From: JAVVRI01 sp036654795
GTDB lineage: Bacteria; Bacteroidota; Bacteroidia; Bacteroidales; Tannerellaceae
Length of the DNA stretch: 9,051 nucleotides
Direction: 5' to 3'
NCBI GenBank assembly: GCA_036654795.1
Contig: JAVVRI010000119.1
Coordinates: forward strand, 1-9,051
Every line of letters starts with the position of its first letter. Positions within the stretch are counted from its first letter, which is position 1. The notes beneath the pieces were generated by a model. It had not been told where the DNA came from. It saw nothing but the letters and a program-made list of their open reading frames with translations, and ran no database searches. This document shows, one piece after another, positions 1 through 6,804 of this stretch. Position numbers and translations under genes: made by a program.

Positions 1-379
1 TTTCGTAAGTAACCGATCCGAACTCAATTTTTTGACACGTGATGATAATTTCCTCGTAGTGCCCATGTTTGTCTTCCCATTTCTCATCAAATTTCACACA
101 ATAACCATTGGTGAATTTGATGGTCTTCATATTTTTTCCGGTCTTTGTTTCAAGAAAAGTAATCGTCCCATTCTTCGGAAGATTTCTTTCAATCATCCAA
201 GCCAAGAGGTCGGGTGTACCATCATTAAGGGCTTTAACGCGAACGGTAATCTGCCCTCCTCTAGGAATTCCGGACATTTGTCCTTCAACATCGGTCGCTT
301 GATCGAACTCGTAGGTAACCATAATGACCTCACGTTCTTTGTAACCGTCAATCTCGATTTTAACTGGAGTTTTTGCCAT
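1..379 (-). CDS. tssD: T6SS tube protein TssD (Hcp), partial: 3' end outside window
   Basis: Reading the minus strand from the ATG at 379-377 gives 126 uninterrupted residues beginning MAKTPVKIEIDGYKERE and running off the left edge with no stop. The protein has the beta-rich pattern of the Bacteroidota Hcp/TssD family: an N-terminal strand, a PRGGQITVRVKAL strand followed by the helix DLLAWMIERN, then KNGTITFLE and a closing strand EEIIITCQKIEFGS. Family members are about 125-135 residues, so probably only the last few are missing. By family knowledge, TssD hexamers stack into the tube expelled by sheath contraction and may carry effectors. The gene lies 47 bp after tssC, with no promoter-like sequence between them, so I infer co-transcription. 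Bacteroidales often carry several tssD copies; which copy this is cannot be told here. Confidence 0.9.
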   Translation of the reverse strand, partial: MAKTPVKIEIDGYKEREVIMVTYEFDQATDVEGQMSGIPRGGQITVRVKALNDGTPDLLAWMIERNLPKNGTITFLETKTGKNMKTIKFTNGYCVKFDEKWEDKHGHYEEIIITCQKIEFGSVTYE

Positions 380-426
380 AGCTGTTTTTTTAAAGTTTGT
401 GAATATGTTAAATATACATGAGAAAT

Positions 427-1788
427 TCATTCTATCTGTGCATCTTTATCGCGTTTATCTGCAGATACCTTAATTATGAAGTTTTTAGCCGAATAAAAAG
501 GAGTAAGACTTATGTCGCAGGTAATACGTTTTGTAATAGGATCTTGAGTAGGTTCCTTTATCTCATAATTTTGAAAAAGATTTCCATATCCTTTGTAATC
601 ATTTAAAAAGAATTGAATTTTTGATTTCAAGTTTTTAGGTGAATTGTATGGATCCCAATTTTCAAGCGCTACCTCATGCACATAATTCATTAATACTTTC
701 TTAACCCAATCGAATACGCGTACAATTGGATATTCCTTCATCGCCACATTGTCGCCATTATAGAGCGTAGTATTGTTGAATGCCATCACGCGCCCCTCCG
801 AATAGACCATAGGGATAACCTGATTATCCATCAGTGATGCGATTTCAGATTTCAAAAGGTCTAACTTGACGCCCTTAACACCATCCAACGTACCATATTT
901 CTTTCCTCCAGCCCCTTGAGCCATATTGGCACTCTCATCGTAGAGTTTACCCGCCAAGGCTCCGGATGGACTAATAAAGAATGCCGGACTGTCTTTTTCA
1001 TCCTCAGACATTTTCTCCGATTCGCGTCCCACAATCCAATTGGCTGTCATAATAATGTTTTGCAATTCGATATCGCTATCACGATAGTTTTCAGTATTCG
1101 CGAACAGATCATCAAAAGAAAATTCATCAGCATGGTCTGTGATAAGCATCACTTTATATTTAAAAGCGAGTTTAGCCCACTTCAGCAATGTCGGTTTGTC
1201 TTGAAACACGTTGCCAGGAACGACCAGCAGACTATAACACTCCTTCAGGCTTAAGCGGTCGAACCCATTACGCAACAGATCTTCCACTTCATTCGAAAAG
1301 CCGGAGTCAGGATCGGCTATATCGTCTTTGTATACATTAATAAGACGTAAATTCTTAACTTTATCCGTATTAGCCGTTTTAAAGAAGGAGTCGAGCACAC
1401 GGTATGAACACTCCATTTTGGACGTTACATAAAGAGCATCCGTAATACCTTGTTTTAATACTTTCGTGTATTTTTCTTCTTTATCCTTACAGGCTTGCAC
1501 AAGTTCGGAGACTGTACCATCGTTCTCATCAAGCAATTGAAGCCATCCCTTGATGTCGTTAACCAGCATCTCACGCTTATCCTTGAAACGTTTGTCGTTC
1601 AAGAACACAGCTCGTGCTGCTTTATGAGCCGGATTCAAGTTGTCAGCATCCGGTAAAAAACCGCGAACCGCATTGAAGCCACCAAATGATGATAGCAACT
1701 TTGTTATATCATGTTCTGAAGCCTGTTTGACTTGTTCTGTAGCCACTTGTACAGAAGCTTCACTCTTCTGCATTTCTGTCTCTGCCAT
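427..1788 (-). CDS. tssC: T6SS contractile sheath large subunit TssC
   Basis: This 453-residue protein matches the size and sequence character of Bacteroidota TssC, the large subunit of the T6SS contractile sheath. Visible landmarks are a polar N-terminal tail (residues 1-27), a short amphipathic segment DITKLLSSFGGF (28-39), a central alpha/beta region (about 145-285) containing LLVVPGNVF and the loop FISPSGALAGKLY (271-283), and a C-terminal strand block ITCDISLTPFYSAKNFIIKV (422-441) like the strands that knit sheath subunits together. In canonical systems an N-terminal TssC helix is exposed after contraction and recognised by ClpV; residues 28-39 could be the counterpart, but that is inference. 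It starts 20 bp after tssB with an ATGGCA start like tssB and tssD, so it sits in the tssH-B-C-D operon. TssB and TssC should act together in the cytoplasm. Confidence 0.93.
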   Translation of the reverse strand: MAETEMQKSEASVQVATEQVKQASEHDITKLLSSFGGFNAVRGFLPDADNLNPAHKAARAVFLNDKRFKDKREMLVNDIKGWLQLLDENDGTVSELVQACKDKEEKYTKVLKQGITDALYVTSKMECSYRVLDSFFKTANTDKVKNLRLINVYKDDIADPDSGFSNEVEDLLRNGFDRLSLKECYSLLVVPGNVFQDKPTLLKWAKLAFKYKVMLITDHADEFSFDDLFANTENYRDSDIELQNIIMTANWIVGRESEKMSEDEKDSPAFFISPSGALAGKLYDESANMAQGAGGKKYGTLDGVKGVKLDLLKSEIASLMDNQVIPMVYSEGRVMAFNNTTLYNGDNVAMKEYPIVRVFDWVKKVLMNYVHEVALENWDPYNSPKNLKSKIQFFLNDYKGYGNLFQNYEIKEPTQDPITKRITCDISLTPFYSAKNFIIKVSADKRDKDAQIE

Positions 1789-1808
1789 ATTTAAGTAGTC
1801 TTTTATGG

Positions 1809-2273
1809 TTATTTATTATTTTCCAATTCTGCAAGCATGCTTTCAAGCATCTGTTTCAGTTCTTCTTTTGAAGAAGAATCTTTTAGGATATCACGTAGTT
1901 TACGATTTTGCTCTATGCTTTTACGTATTTTTACATTCGTGTCAATTTCATCTTTTATGCCTGAAAGAAACTCACTGTTTTGAACCAATCGTCCTTTTCC
2001 ATTCTGTGCCTCAAAATCGCGAAGCTCATTAAAATGAAGAACCTCGGTTACCTGGCTACCTTCCGCATCTGTGAAATCCACCTCTACTTTTGGTTTGAAA
2101 TGGGCGAATACATCATTGATGTTCTGCAAATCATCAACAAGTTCAGGATTGCCAGGTTCCGCATCCGAACTATATTGGTCGATCATGAGCGTTTTGTTAT
2201 TGTCAATGGGAGAGACCTTTGCATTAGATTCTTCATCAGGTGCCATTGATATAAAGTTTTCTTTCATTGCCAT
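1809..2273 (-). CDS. tssB: T6SS contractile sheath small subunit TssB
   Basis: This 154-residue protein is placed as TssB, the small sheath subunit that pairs with TssC. It has a polar N-terminal third, a core of the form INDVFAHFKPKVEVDF (52-67) followed by TEVLHFNELRDFE (76-88), and an amphipathic C-terminal helix (about 103-151) rich in Lys and Glu. The FKPKVEVDF and FNELRDFE segments resemble the conserved core of TssB proteins. Position immediately before tssC is the usual sheath gene order and is the strongest support. The start at 2273 is preferred because its initiation region (positions 2268-2279) is identical over 12 bp to that of tssD. An in-frame ATG two codons later (2267) is a possible alternative. 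The gene starts 39 bp after the tssH stop with no promoter seen. Confidence 0.88.
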   Translation of the reverse strand: MAMKENFISMAPDEESNAKVSPIDNNKTLMIDQYSSDAEPGNPELVDDLQNINDVFAHFKPKVEVDFTDAEGSQVTEVLHFNELRDFEAQNGKGRLVQNSEFLSGIKDEIDTNVKIRKSIEQNRKLRDILKDSSSKEELKQMLESMLAELENNK

Positions 2274-2312
2274 AGCTGTACTGTTTTTATTTGAATAATA
2301 TTTTTAGTGCTT

Positions 2313-4772
2313 TTATAATGCTACAAATTGTAATTGACCATTTTCGAGGTGAATATCTACGGTATCACCCGGCTTGATCTTTCCGGAAATAATTAGTTTA
2401 GAGAGTGGGTTACGGAGTTCTTTGCGAATAATACCGATAATAGGGCGTGCACCATATTGCGGATTAAAGCCTCTCATTGCTATGTCGTGTTTCACCTCAT
2501 CACTGATTGACAGCCTCATGTTCTGTTCGTCCAACAACTTCAATAATCCTTTCAAATGAATGTCGAATATGCGTGTAACCGTATCTTCCGTAATAGGTGA
2601 GAAGGGTACGATCTCAGTGAGCCTGCCCAAAAACTCCGGACGGAAATATTGTTGCATGATATTCATCAGATCATTATTTTCAGGGATATAGCCTTTGTTA
2701 AACGAATCCACGATAAACTGACTCCCGATATTGGAGGTGAAAAGTATCAAAGCGTTAGAAAAATCGCCCACACGCCCCAATCGATCATGCAATTTCCCTT
2801 CGTCCAGAATTTGCAGAAAGAGGTCGAACACAGACTTATGCGCCTTTTCTATTTCATCAAACAGGACTACCGAATAGGGCTTCTGCCGAATCTTGTTGAC
2901 CAACAGACCACCCTCTTCATAGCCAACATATCCCGGAGGCGCTCCATAGAGTAGCGCGACTGAATGTTCTTCTTTAAACTCAGACATGTCAAAACGAATC
3001 AGGGAAGACTCATCTTCAAAAAGGAAGGATGCCAACGCTTTTGATAATTCTGTTTTACCGGTACCGGTAGGTCCAAGGAAAAAGAACGACCCCATGGGCT
3101 GCCCCTTCTTGTTGAGCCCTGAACGAGATTCGAAGACGGCATCTAATACTTTCTTTACGGCATGATCCTGACCCACCACTCGCTTTTTTAGTGTAGACTC
3201 GGCATTGGCCAAGCGGTCGCGTTCTTTCGACTGCACTTTGCCTAACGGTATTCCTGTCTCTTTAGCCACCACAGCATAAAGATTCGCACTGTCCAGCGAG
3301 GTCGGTTTGTCCTTGCTTAATTCTTCCAGTCTGTTTAACGTCTGTTTCAAAAAGTCTATCCTTTCGGTCACGGTGGCAATTTTAGCGAAATCCGTATCCG
3401 TATCTATTTGAGCGAGCAAAATACAGCTCACCTTGTTCATCATTTCATAATTCAACCAATCCAATTTTTTCATCGTAGCCACTTCGTCCTGAGCTTGCTC
3501 TTGCATTTCCAGAACAATCGAATCAAGTTTCTCTTTCAACGATGATAAATCGCCAGTCGACATATCATTCATTGTCTTGACAAGCGACATGGTGCGGTCG
3601 ATAAGATCGAAAGCCGAATCGGGCAACGATTTCTCCGTCAGATAACGTTTGGCAAGCCGGATCGCATCTGCCATAACAGCCTCGGATACCGTCAGCCCAT
3701 GATAAGCTTCATAAGGAGAGATGGCTCCCTGCAAAATACGCAAGCATAGATCCGCATTTGGCTCCTCAACCGTTATTTTATCGAGCTTCGTGACAAACTC
3801 TTTATCTGTTTCAATGTTTTTCGTGTATCCGTCGATCGTAGCTGTGCATAACAAAAGCAGATTACCCTTACTTAATTCCTGCTTCAAGATGCTGGAACTG
3901 CCGTATACGCTACTTTGTTTGTCAAATAGTTTGTGTACCGACTCAATGATCAGAATACAATTTTCCTGATTCTTTACCTGCTGTAGGATCTTTTTAAAAC
4001 GGTTTTCCACTTCACCCTTGTAAGAAGAATCGGCGGCTAAAGCGGCCAAATCAAGCTCATAGACGGAAGCCTTTTGTAAAAAAGCCGGGACATGCCCATT
4101 CACAAGTTTGGCAACGAACCCATTTAGGAGAGCGGTTTTTCCCACACCCGCTTCTCCCATAATAAGCAAATTGGATTTTGCTTTCCGTCCCAATATTTCA
4201 TATATCGTAGAGATCTCTCCCTCAAAACCGATCACCGGAGAATTGCTGGTACTCTTTGCCTCCCGGATTTTATCAACACAATACTTTGCTATCTCATCTT
4301 TGCCCTCAACCGCAGCATAGCCCCCTTGCGCTCCTTCGCTGGCACTTGGATCGGCCATACTTGGGGAAGCTCCTATTTTCGTGCAGATTTCGGAGACATT
4401 TAGCGGCAGTGTCTTCAATTGCTCGAAAGTAAAGCCCACCCCCGGAGTAGCCAATGCCAGCAACACACAGATAGGCTCACATTCGGCTACGTTTAATTTC
4501 AACTGGTAGTTATCGGCTTCCTCCAGAACAGCCAGAGCTTCGGGCGAATAGTTCAAGTCATGAACGGGACGCACTACTTTTGGCAATAGCAGCATTTGTA
4601 TATCCGCCCATTCTTGCAAATAATAATAATCTTTATCTAAATCCTTCTCAAGGAAGTGAACCAATCCGACGTCTTTGTGAAGCAAAGCTTTGAACAAATG
4701 CGCTGGACAGATCGTCGCATTGCGATATTCCTCAGCATAAGAGTTTGCCAATTGTTTTAAATTCGAATTCAT
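2313..4772 (-). CDS. tssH: T6SS sheath-recycling AAA+ ATPase TssH (ClpV)
   Basis: This 819-residue Clp/Hsp100 ATPase has two AAA+ domains. A ClpN-like helical domain (1-145) precedes NBD1, a short middle-domain coiled coil (405-485) and NBD2. NBD1 has Walker A GEAGVGKT (206-213) and a pore loop YKGE (251-254), but its Walker B reads ILIIES (273-278) where ClpB-type domains have a DE pair, and the arginine-finger site reads VTKLD (327-331) instead of ERRFQ. NBD2 looks complete: Walker A GPTGTGKT (567-574), pore GYVGYEEGG (614-622), Walker B VVLFDE (635-640), sensor-1 Asn681, Arg717 in EFLGR, and sensor-2 GARP (774-777). By family knowledge ClpV pulls contracted TssBC sheath apart for reuse in the cytoplasm. 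Location just before tssB and tssC separates it from housekeeping ClpB/ClpC. It is the first gene of the T6SS operon here, with a promoter and tandem operator upstream. Confidence 0.94.
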   Translation of the reverse strand: MNSNLKQLANSYAEEYRNATICPAHLFKALLHKDVGLVHFLEKDLDKDYYYLQEWADIQMLLLPKVVRPVHDLNYSPEALAVLEEADNYQLKLNVAECEPICVLLALATPGVGFTFEQLKTLPLNVSEICTKIGASPSMADPSASEGAQGGYAAVEGKDEIAKYCVDKIREAKSTSNSPVIGFEGEISTIYEILGRKAKSNLLIMGEAGVGKTALLNGFVAKLVNGHVPAFLQKASVYELDLAALAADSSYKGEVENRFKKILQQVKNQENCILIIESVHKLFDKQSSVYGSSSILKQELSKGNLLLLCTATIDGYTKNIETDKEFVTKLDKITVEEPNADLCLRILQGAISPYEAYHGLTVSEAVMADAIRLAKRYLTEKSLPDSAFDLIDRTMSLVKTMNDMSTGDLSSLKEKLDSIVLEMQEQAQDEVATMKKLDWLNYEMMNKVSCILLAQIDTDTDFAKIATVTERIDFLKQTLNRLEELSKDKPTSLDSANLYAVVAKETGIPLGKVQSKERDRLANAESTLKKRVVGQDHAVKKVLDAVFESRSGLNKKGQPMGSFFFLGPTGTGKTELSKALASFLFEDESSLIRFDMSEFKEEHSVALLYGAPPGYVGYEEGGLLVNKIRQKPYSVVLFDEIEKAHKSVFDLFLQILDEGKLHDRLGRVGDFSNALILFTSNIGSQFIVDSFNKGYIPENNDLMNIMQQYFRPEFLGRLTEIVPFSPITEDTVTRIFDIHLKGLLKLLDEQNMRLSISDEVKHDIAMRGFNPQYGARPIIGIIRKELRNPLSKLIISGKIKPGDTVDIHLENGQLQFVAL

Positions 4773-4826
4773 AGCAAATAGTTTTTATTTCATTTCTCAA
4801 AAAAAAGATCAACAGACGATCTACTG

Positions 4827-4834
4827 CAAATCTA
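4827..4834 (-). promoter_or_regulatory. Predicted -7 box of the tssH operon promoter
   Basis: Read on the minus strand this is TAGATTTG, a perfect match to the Bacteroides -7 consensus TAnnTTTG. It lies 54 bp before the tssH ATG, so transcription should begin near 4820 with a leader of about 50 nt. No TTG is seen at the expected -33 distance. That region is instead abutted by the tandem repeats at 4850-4890, which is what one would expect of a promoter needing an activator. A 5-bp hairpin and an 8-T run (4799-4822) lie in the leader; no strong Shine-Dalgarno sequence is present, as is common in this phylum. Confidence 0.6.
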
Positions 4835-4849
4835 CTAAGTGATTGCGGG

Positions 4850-4890
4850 AAAGGTGGGAAAAATCGTAAAAAAAGGTGGGAAAAATCGTA
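4850..4890 (-). promoter_or_regulatory. Two identical 19-bp direct repeats, likely activator operator for tssH operon
   Basis: The 19-mer AAAGGTGGGAAAAATCGTA occurs at 4850-4868 and again, without a mismatch, at 4872-4890 on the plus strand. The 22-bp start-to-start distance is about two helical turns, so both copies face the same side of the DNA. The proximal copy ends 15 bp upstream of the -7 box at 4827-4834. AraC-family proteins typically bind tandem direct repeats of about this size next to the -35 region, and the neighbouring gene encodes an AraC-type domain. The repeats are seen directly; the assignment of the binding protein is inference. Confidence 0.75.
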
Positions 4891-4893
4891 CAT

Positions 4894-4916
4894 TTCACAG
4901 GTTTTTCACCTGTGAA
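4894..4916. repeat. Perfect 9-bp inverted repeat between regulator gene and tssH
   Basis: TTCACAGGT (4894-4902) and ACCTGTGAA (4908-4916) form a perfect 9-bp stem with a 5-nt loop. It lies 19 bp after the regulator stop codon and 3 bp from the outer 19-bp repeat. On the minus strand it is followed by ATGTACG and then a run of five T, so it is not a textbook intrinsic terminator. It could still end regulator transcription, or be a dyad operator. I cannot decide between these from sequence. Confidence 0.5.
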
Positions 4917-4935
4917 GTCACTGTTAAAACCGCGA

Positions 4936-6666
4936 TCAGGCCACGGTTTGTTTTAAATTGTTTTTAAACTGACTAGGAGAAAGACCCGTAATCGTTTTAA
5001 AGGCATTATAAAAACTTTTTCTGTTATTAAACCCTACTTGGATAGCAAGATTCTCGATGGATTGATCTGCTTCTGTAGAGAGAATACGGATAGCACTCTT
5101 TATCCTATATTTGTTGATAAAGACATTAAAGGAATCGTCTGTACTGTTTATCGCATTCGATAAACTGGTGCGGTTCATCCTTAATTCTTTGGCAAGAATA
5201 TCGAGCGATAAGTTTGGATTGTTATAACACATGGAACTTTCCATATAATCCAAGATAAGCCCAATAGCCGTATTGTCCTTTGGCAGATCTACCCGACTGG
5301 GTTGGTCAGAAACAGGAGGAATGGCCGCTGCAAACGCTACGTGATAAGGACTGTTTTCAATAGCCCACTGCTGACTTTGCAAAACGAGTCTTTTATATTC
5401 TTTTTTCTTTTTCAAATAGAGAATAATGGAACAAATCAGCACAAGCGTAAGCAGTGATGCAGCTATGAGGATCATCCTGAAAAGGTTTAAATGGAACTGG
5501 CTTTCCTCCGTTTTTTCTTTCAATTCGTAAGAGTTCATCATCTGTTCCGTACGAAGAATCTTGTCCAAACTGTAAATCCTCTCGCTTGCGTCGCGCGCCA
5601 GAAAGGCAGAGTCCATATAGATGGTAGCCCGTTCGGAATCTCCTATCCCCACATAATACTTACTGAAGGCAACATATAGGCGTTCAAGGCTAGCCTTTTG
5701 ATCTTTAGCTATACTTTTATAGCAGGAATCAGAGAAATGAATATACTTTAGCGCATTGGTATAATCATTCATTTCGCAATAACAAGTGGCGATGCTGGTT
5801 GCCATTCCGTAAGCATAACTGTAATCGTGCGCATCATACATCACGTCAAACGATAGAAGCATTAGGGGCAGTGCCTCTTTATACTGATTGCGCGCCAGTT
5901 TGTTTTGTCCGATATTACCCTTCGCAATAGCATTCCATAATAACGGAGCTTCTTTTATTCCTATCTGTCGGTTAAAATCCAGGATTGAATTGAACCAATA
6001 GTCAGACTTGTCCAGATCTTTGTAGTAATTGCGCTGAATGATACCCAAATTGTTTCGCGAATGAACAAATATGCGCTGATTACTATTCTCCAGCGGAGCC
6101 TCCACTACCATTTTAAAGTATTTTTCGGCACGCACACAATCATTATATTGCAAATAGAGCGTGGCCAGTTGAAACTTATAGTCAACCAGATCGGGAAATT
6201 CCTGACTTGTGATCTGTTCTAATAAGCGTTCGAGCGCACGGGCATAAAGCAAGCTTTGAGGAATATTCCGATTTGCTTCCAAATCGAACAACCTGCGCAT
6301 CACACGCGTTTCAAACACCTTGTTTCCACAACTCCGGCTCTCTTCTCTTATCTGCTTCATTCGAGAAACGAACTGTGCGCTGTCGCCCTGCTGATAGTCG
6401 TGCATATAGTTTGCCTCAAAAAACGCGGCTTCCAATTGCCACTGATGATCTTTGAACTTATCCGGCAACGCCTGCATTTGCTGCACGGTAAGACGTATCA
6501 CCTTGATGTCATTCGACTCATATCGTTGGCGCAACGTGTCGCGAAGTGCATAATGGTAGGACGCATAAGGCTTTCCTGCAAATTGCAAGAACGAGTTTTG
6601 TTGTCCCAATAAGTCTATTGGATAGAAAAGCGTTAAAAGAAAGAGGCAAAATAAGAATCTTTTCAT
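4936..6666 (-). CDS. Membrane-anchored TPR-sensor regulator with C-terminal AraC-type DNA-binding domain
   Basis: With the start at 6666 the protein has 576 residues and begins MKRFLFCLFLLTLFYPIDLL, a clear signal sequence. Residues about 25-385 are helical with TPR-like pairs (for example KYFKMVVEAP, YKEALPLMLLSFDVMYDAHDY, NALKYIHFSDSCYKS) and should be periplasmic. One transmembrane helix (about 396-418) ends in KKKKEYKR, which puts the rest in the cytoplasm. Residues 467-572 are an AraC-type double HTH: first helix pair LSLDILAKELRMNRTSLSNA, second VGFNNRKSFYNAFKTITGLSPSQF. No kinase or receiver domain is present, so this is a one-chain transmembrane regulator, not a hybrid two-component system. 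In-frame sequence up to 6795 is rejected as an extension because it would pass the predicted promoter and bury the signal peptide. It lies directly upstream of tssH, with operator-like repeats between; I infer that it controls the T6SS. The ligand is unknown. Confidence 0.88.
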   Translation of the reverse strand: MKRFLFCLFLLTLFYPIDLLGQQNSFLQFAGKPYASYHYALRDTLRQRYESNDIKVIRLTVQQMQALPDKFKDHQWQLEAAFFEANYMHDYQQGDSAQFVSRMKQIREESRSCGNKVFETRVMRRLFDLEANRNIPQSLLYARALERLLEQITSQEFPDLVDYKFQLATLYLQYNDCVRAEKYFKMVVEAPLENSNQRIFVHSRNNLGIIQRNYYKDLDKSDYWFNSILDFNRQIGIKEAPLLWNAIAKGNIGQNKLARNQYKEALPLMLLSFDVMYDAHDYSYAYGMATSIATCYCEMNDYTNALKYIHFSDSCYKSIAKDQKASLERLYVAFSKYYVGIGDSERATIYMDSAFLARDASERIYSLDKILRTEQMMNSYELKEKTEESQFHLNLFRMILIAASLLTLVLICSIILYLKKKKEYKRLVLQSQQWAIENSPYHVAFAAAIPPVSDQPSRVDLPKDNTAIGLILDYMESSMCYNNPNLSLDILAKELRMNRTSLSNAINSTDDSFNVFINKYRIKSAIRILSTEADQSIENLAIQVGFNNRKSFYNAFKTITGLSPSQFKNNLKQTVA

Positions 6667-6711
6667 TGAATGCCGACCATTATACGATTGTTTACCTAAT
6701 TTTTTCAGGTA

Positions 6712-6719
6712 CAAAGTTA
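6712..6719 (-). promoter_or_regulatory. Predicted -7 box of the regulator gene
   Basis: The minus strand reads TAACTTTG here, a match to TAnnTTTG. It lies 45 bp upstream of the ATG at 6666 and predicts a leader of roughly 40 nt. No good -33 TTG is found at normal spacing; a TTG at 6734-6732 is only 12 bp away. The box lies inside the sequence that a start at 6795 would translate, which supports the shorter protein. Confidence 0.5.
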
Positions 6720-6749
6720 CACATAAACCTTCAATATCCGACCATGGCT

Positions 6750-6787
6750 GATACGAATTAAGCGTGACGTAGATACGATTGACACGT
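6750..6787 (+). promoter_or_regulatory. Imperfect direct repeats with 22-bp period upstream of regulator promoter
   Basis: GATACGAATTAAGCGT (6750-6765) and GATACGATTGACACGT (6772-6787) agree at 12 of 16 positions and are exactly 22 bp apart, the same period as the tssH operator. Both contain TACGA followed by A or T, and TACGATT also starts each tssH repeat when that is read on its minus strand. They lie just upstream of the TAACTTTG box. An autoregulatory site is plausible, but the match is short and chance cannot be excluded. Confidence 0.35.
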
Positions 6788-6804
6788 TTAAGCATAAGCT
6801 GTTT

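Noticed and set aside
32..421. 129-codon open frame on the plus strand
   Set aside because: It lies antisense over tssD, shows no recognisable family, and the minus-strand frame has clear Hcp-type sequence.
2313..4772. Housekeeping ClpB or ClpC instead of TssH
   Set aside because: The gene is followed immediately by tssB, tssC and tssD, the middle domain is short, and NBD1 motifs diverge from ClpB and ClpC.
4799..4822. AGATC/GATCT 5-bp hairpin followed by eight T in the tssH leader, resembling an intrinsic terminator or attenuator
   Set aside because: The stem is only 5 bp with a 7-nt loop and would begin at about the first nucleotide of the transcript, which is too early for normal termination.
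6256..6612. 118-codon open frame on the plus strand within the regulator gene
   Set aside because: It is antisense to the TPR-coding part, with no promoter-like box or recognisable domain.
6667..6795. In-frame extension of the regulator with a start at 6795
   Set aside because: It would place 43 residues before an evident signal peptide and would run through the predicted promoter and repeats; the ATG at 6666 is better.
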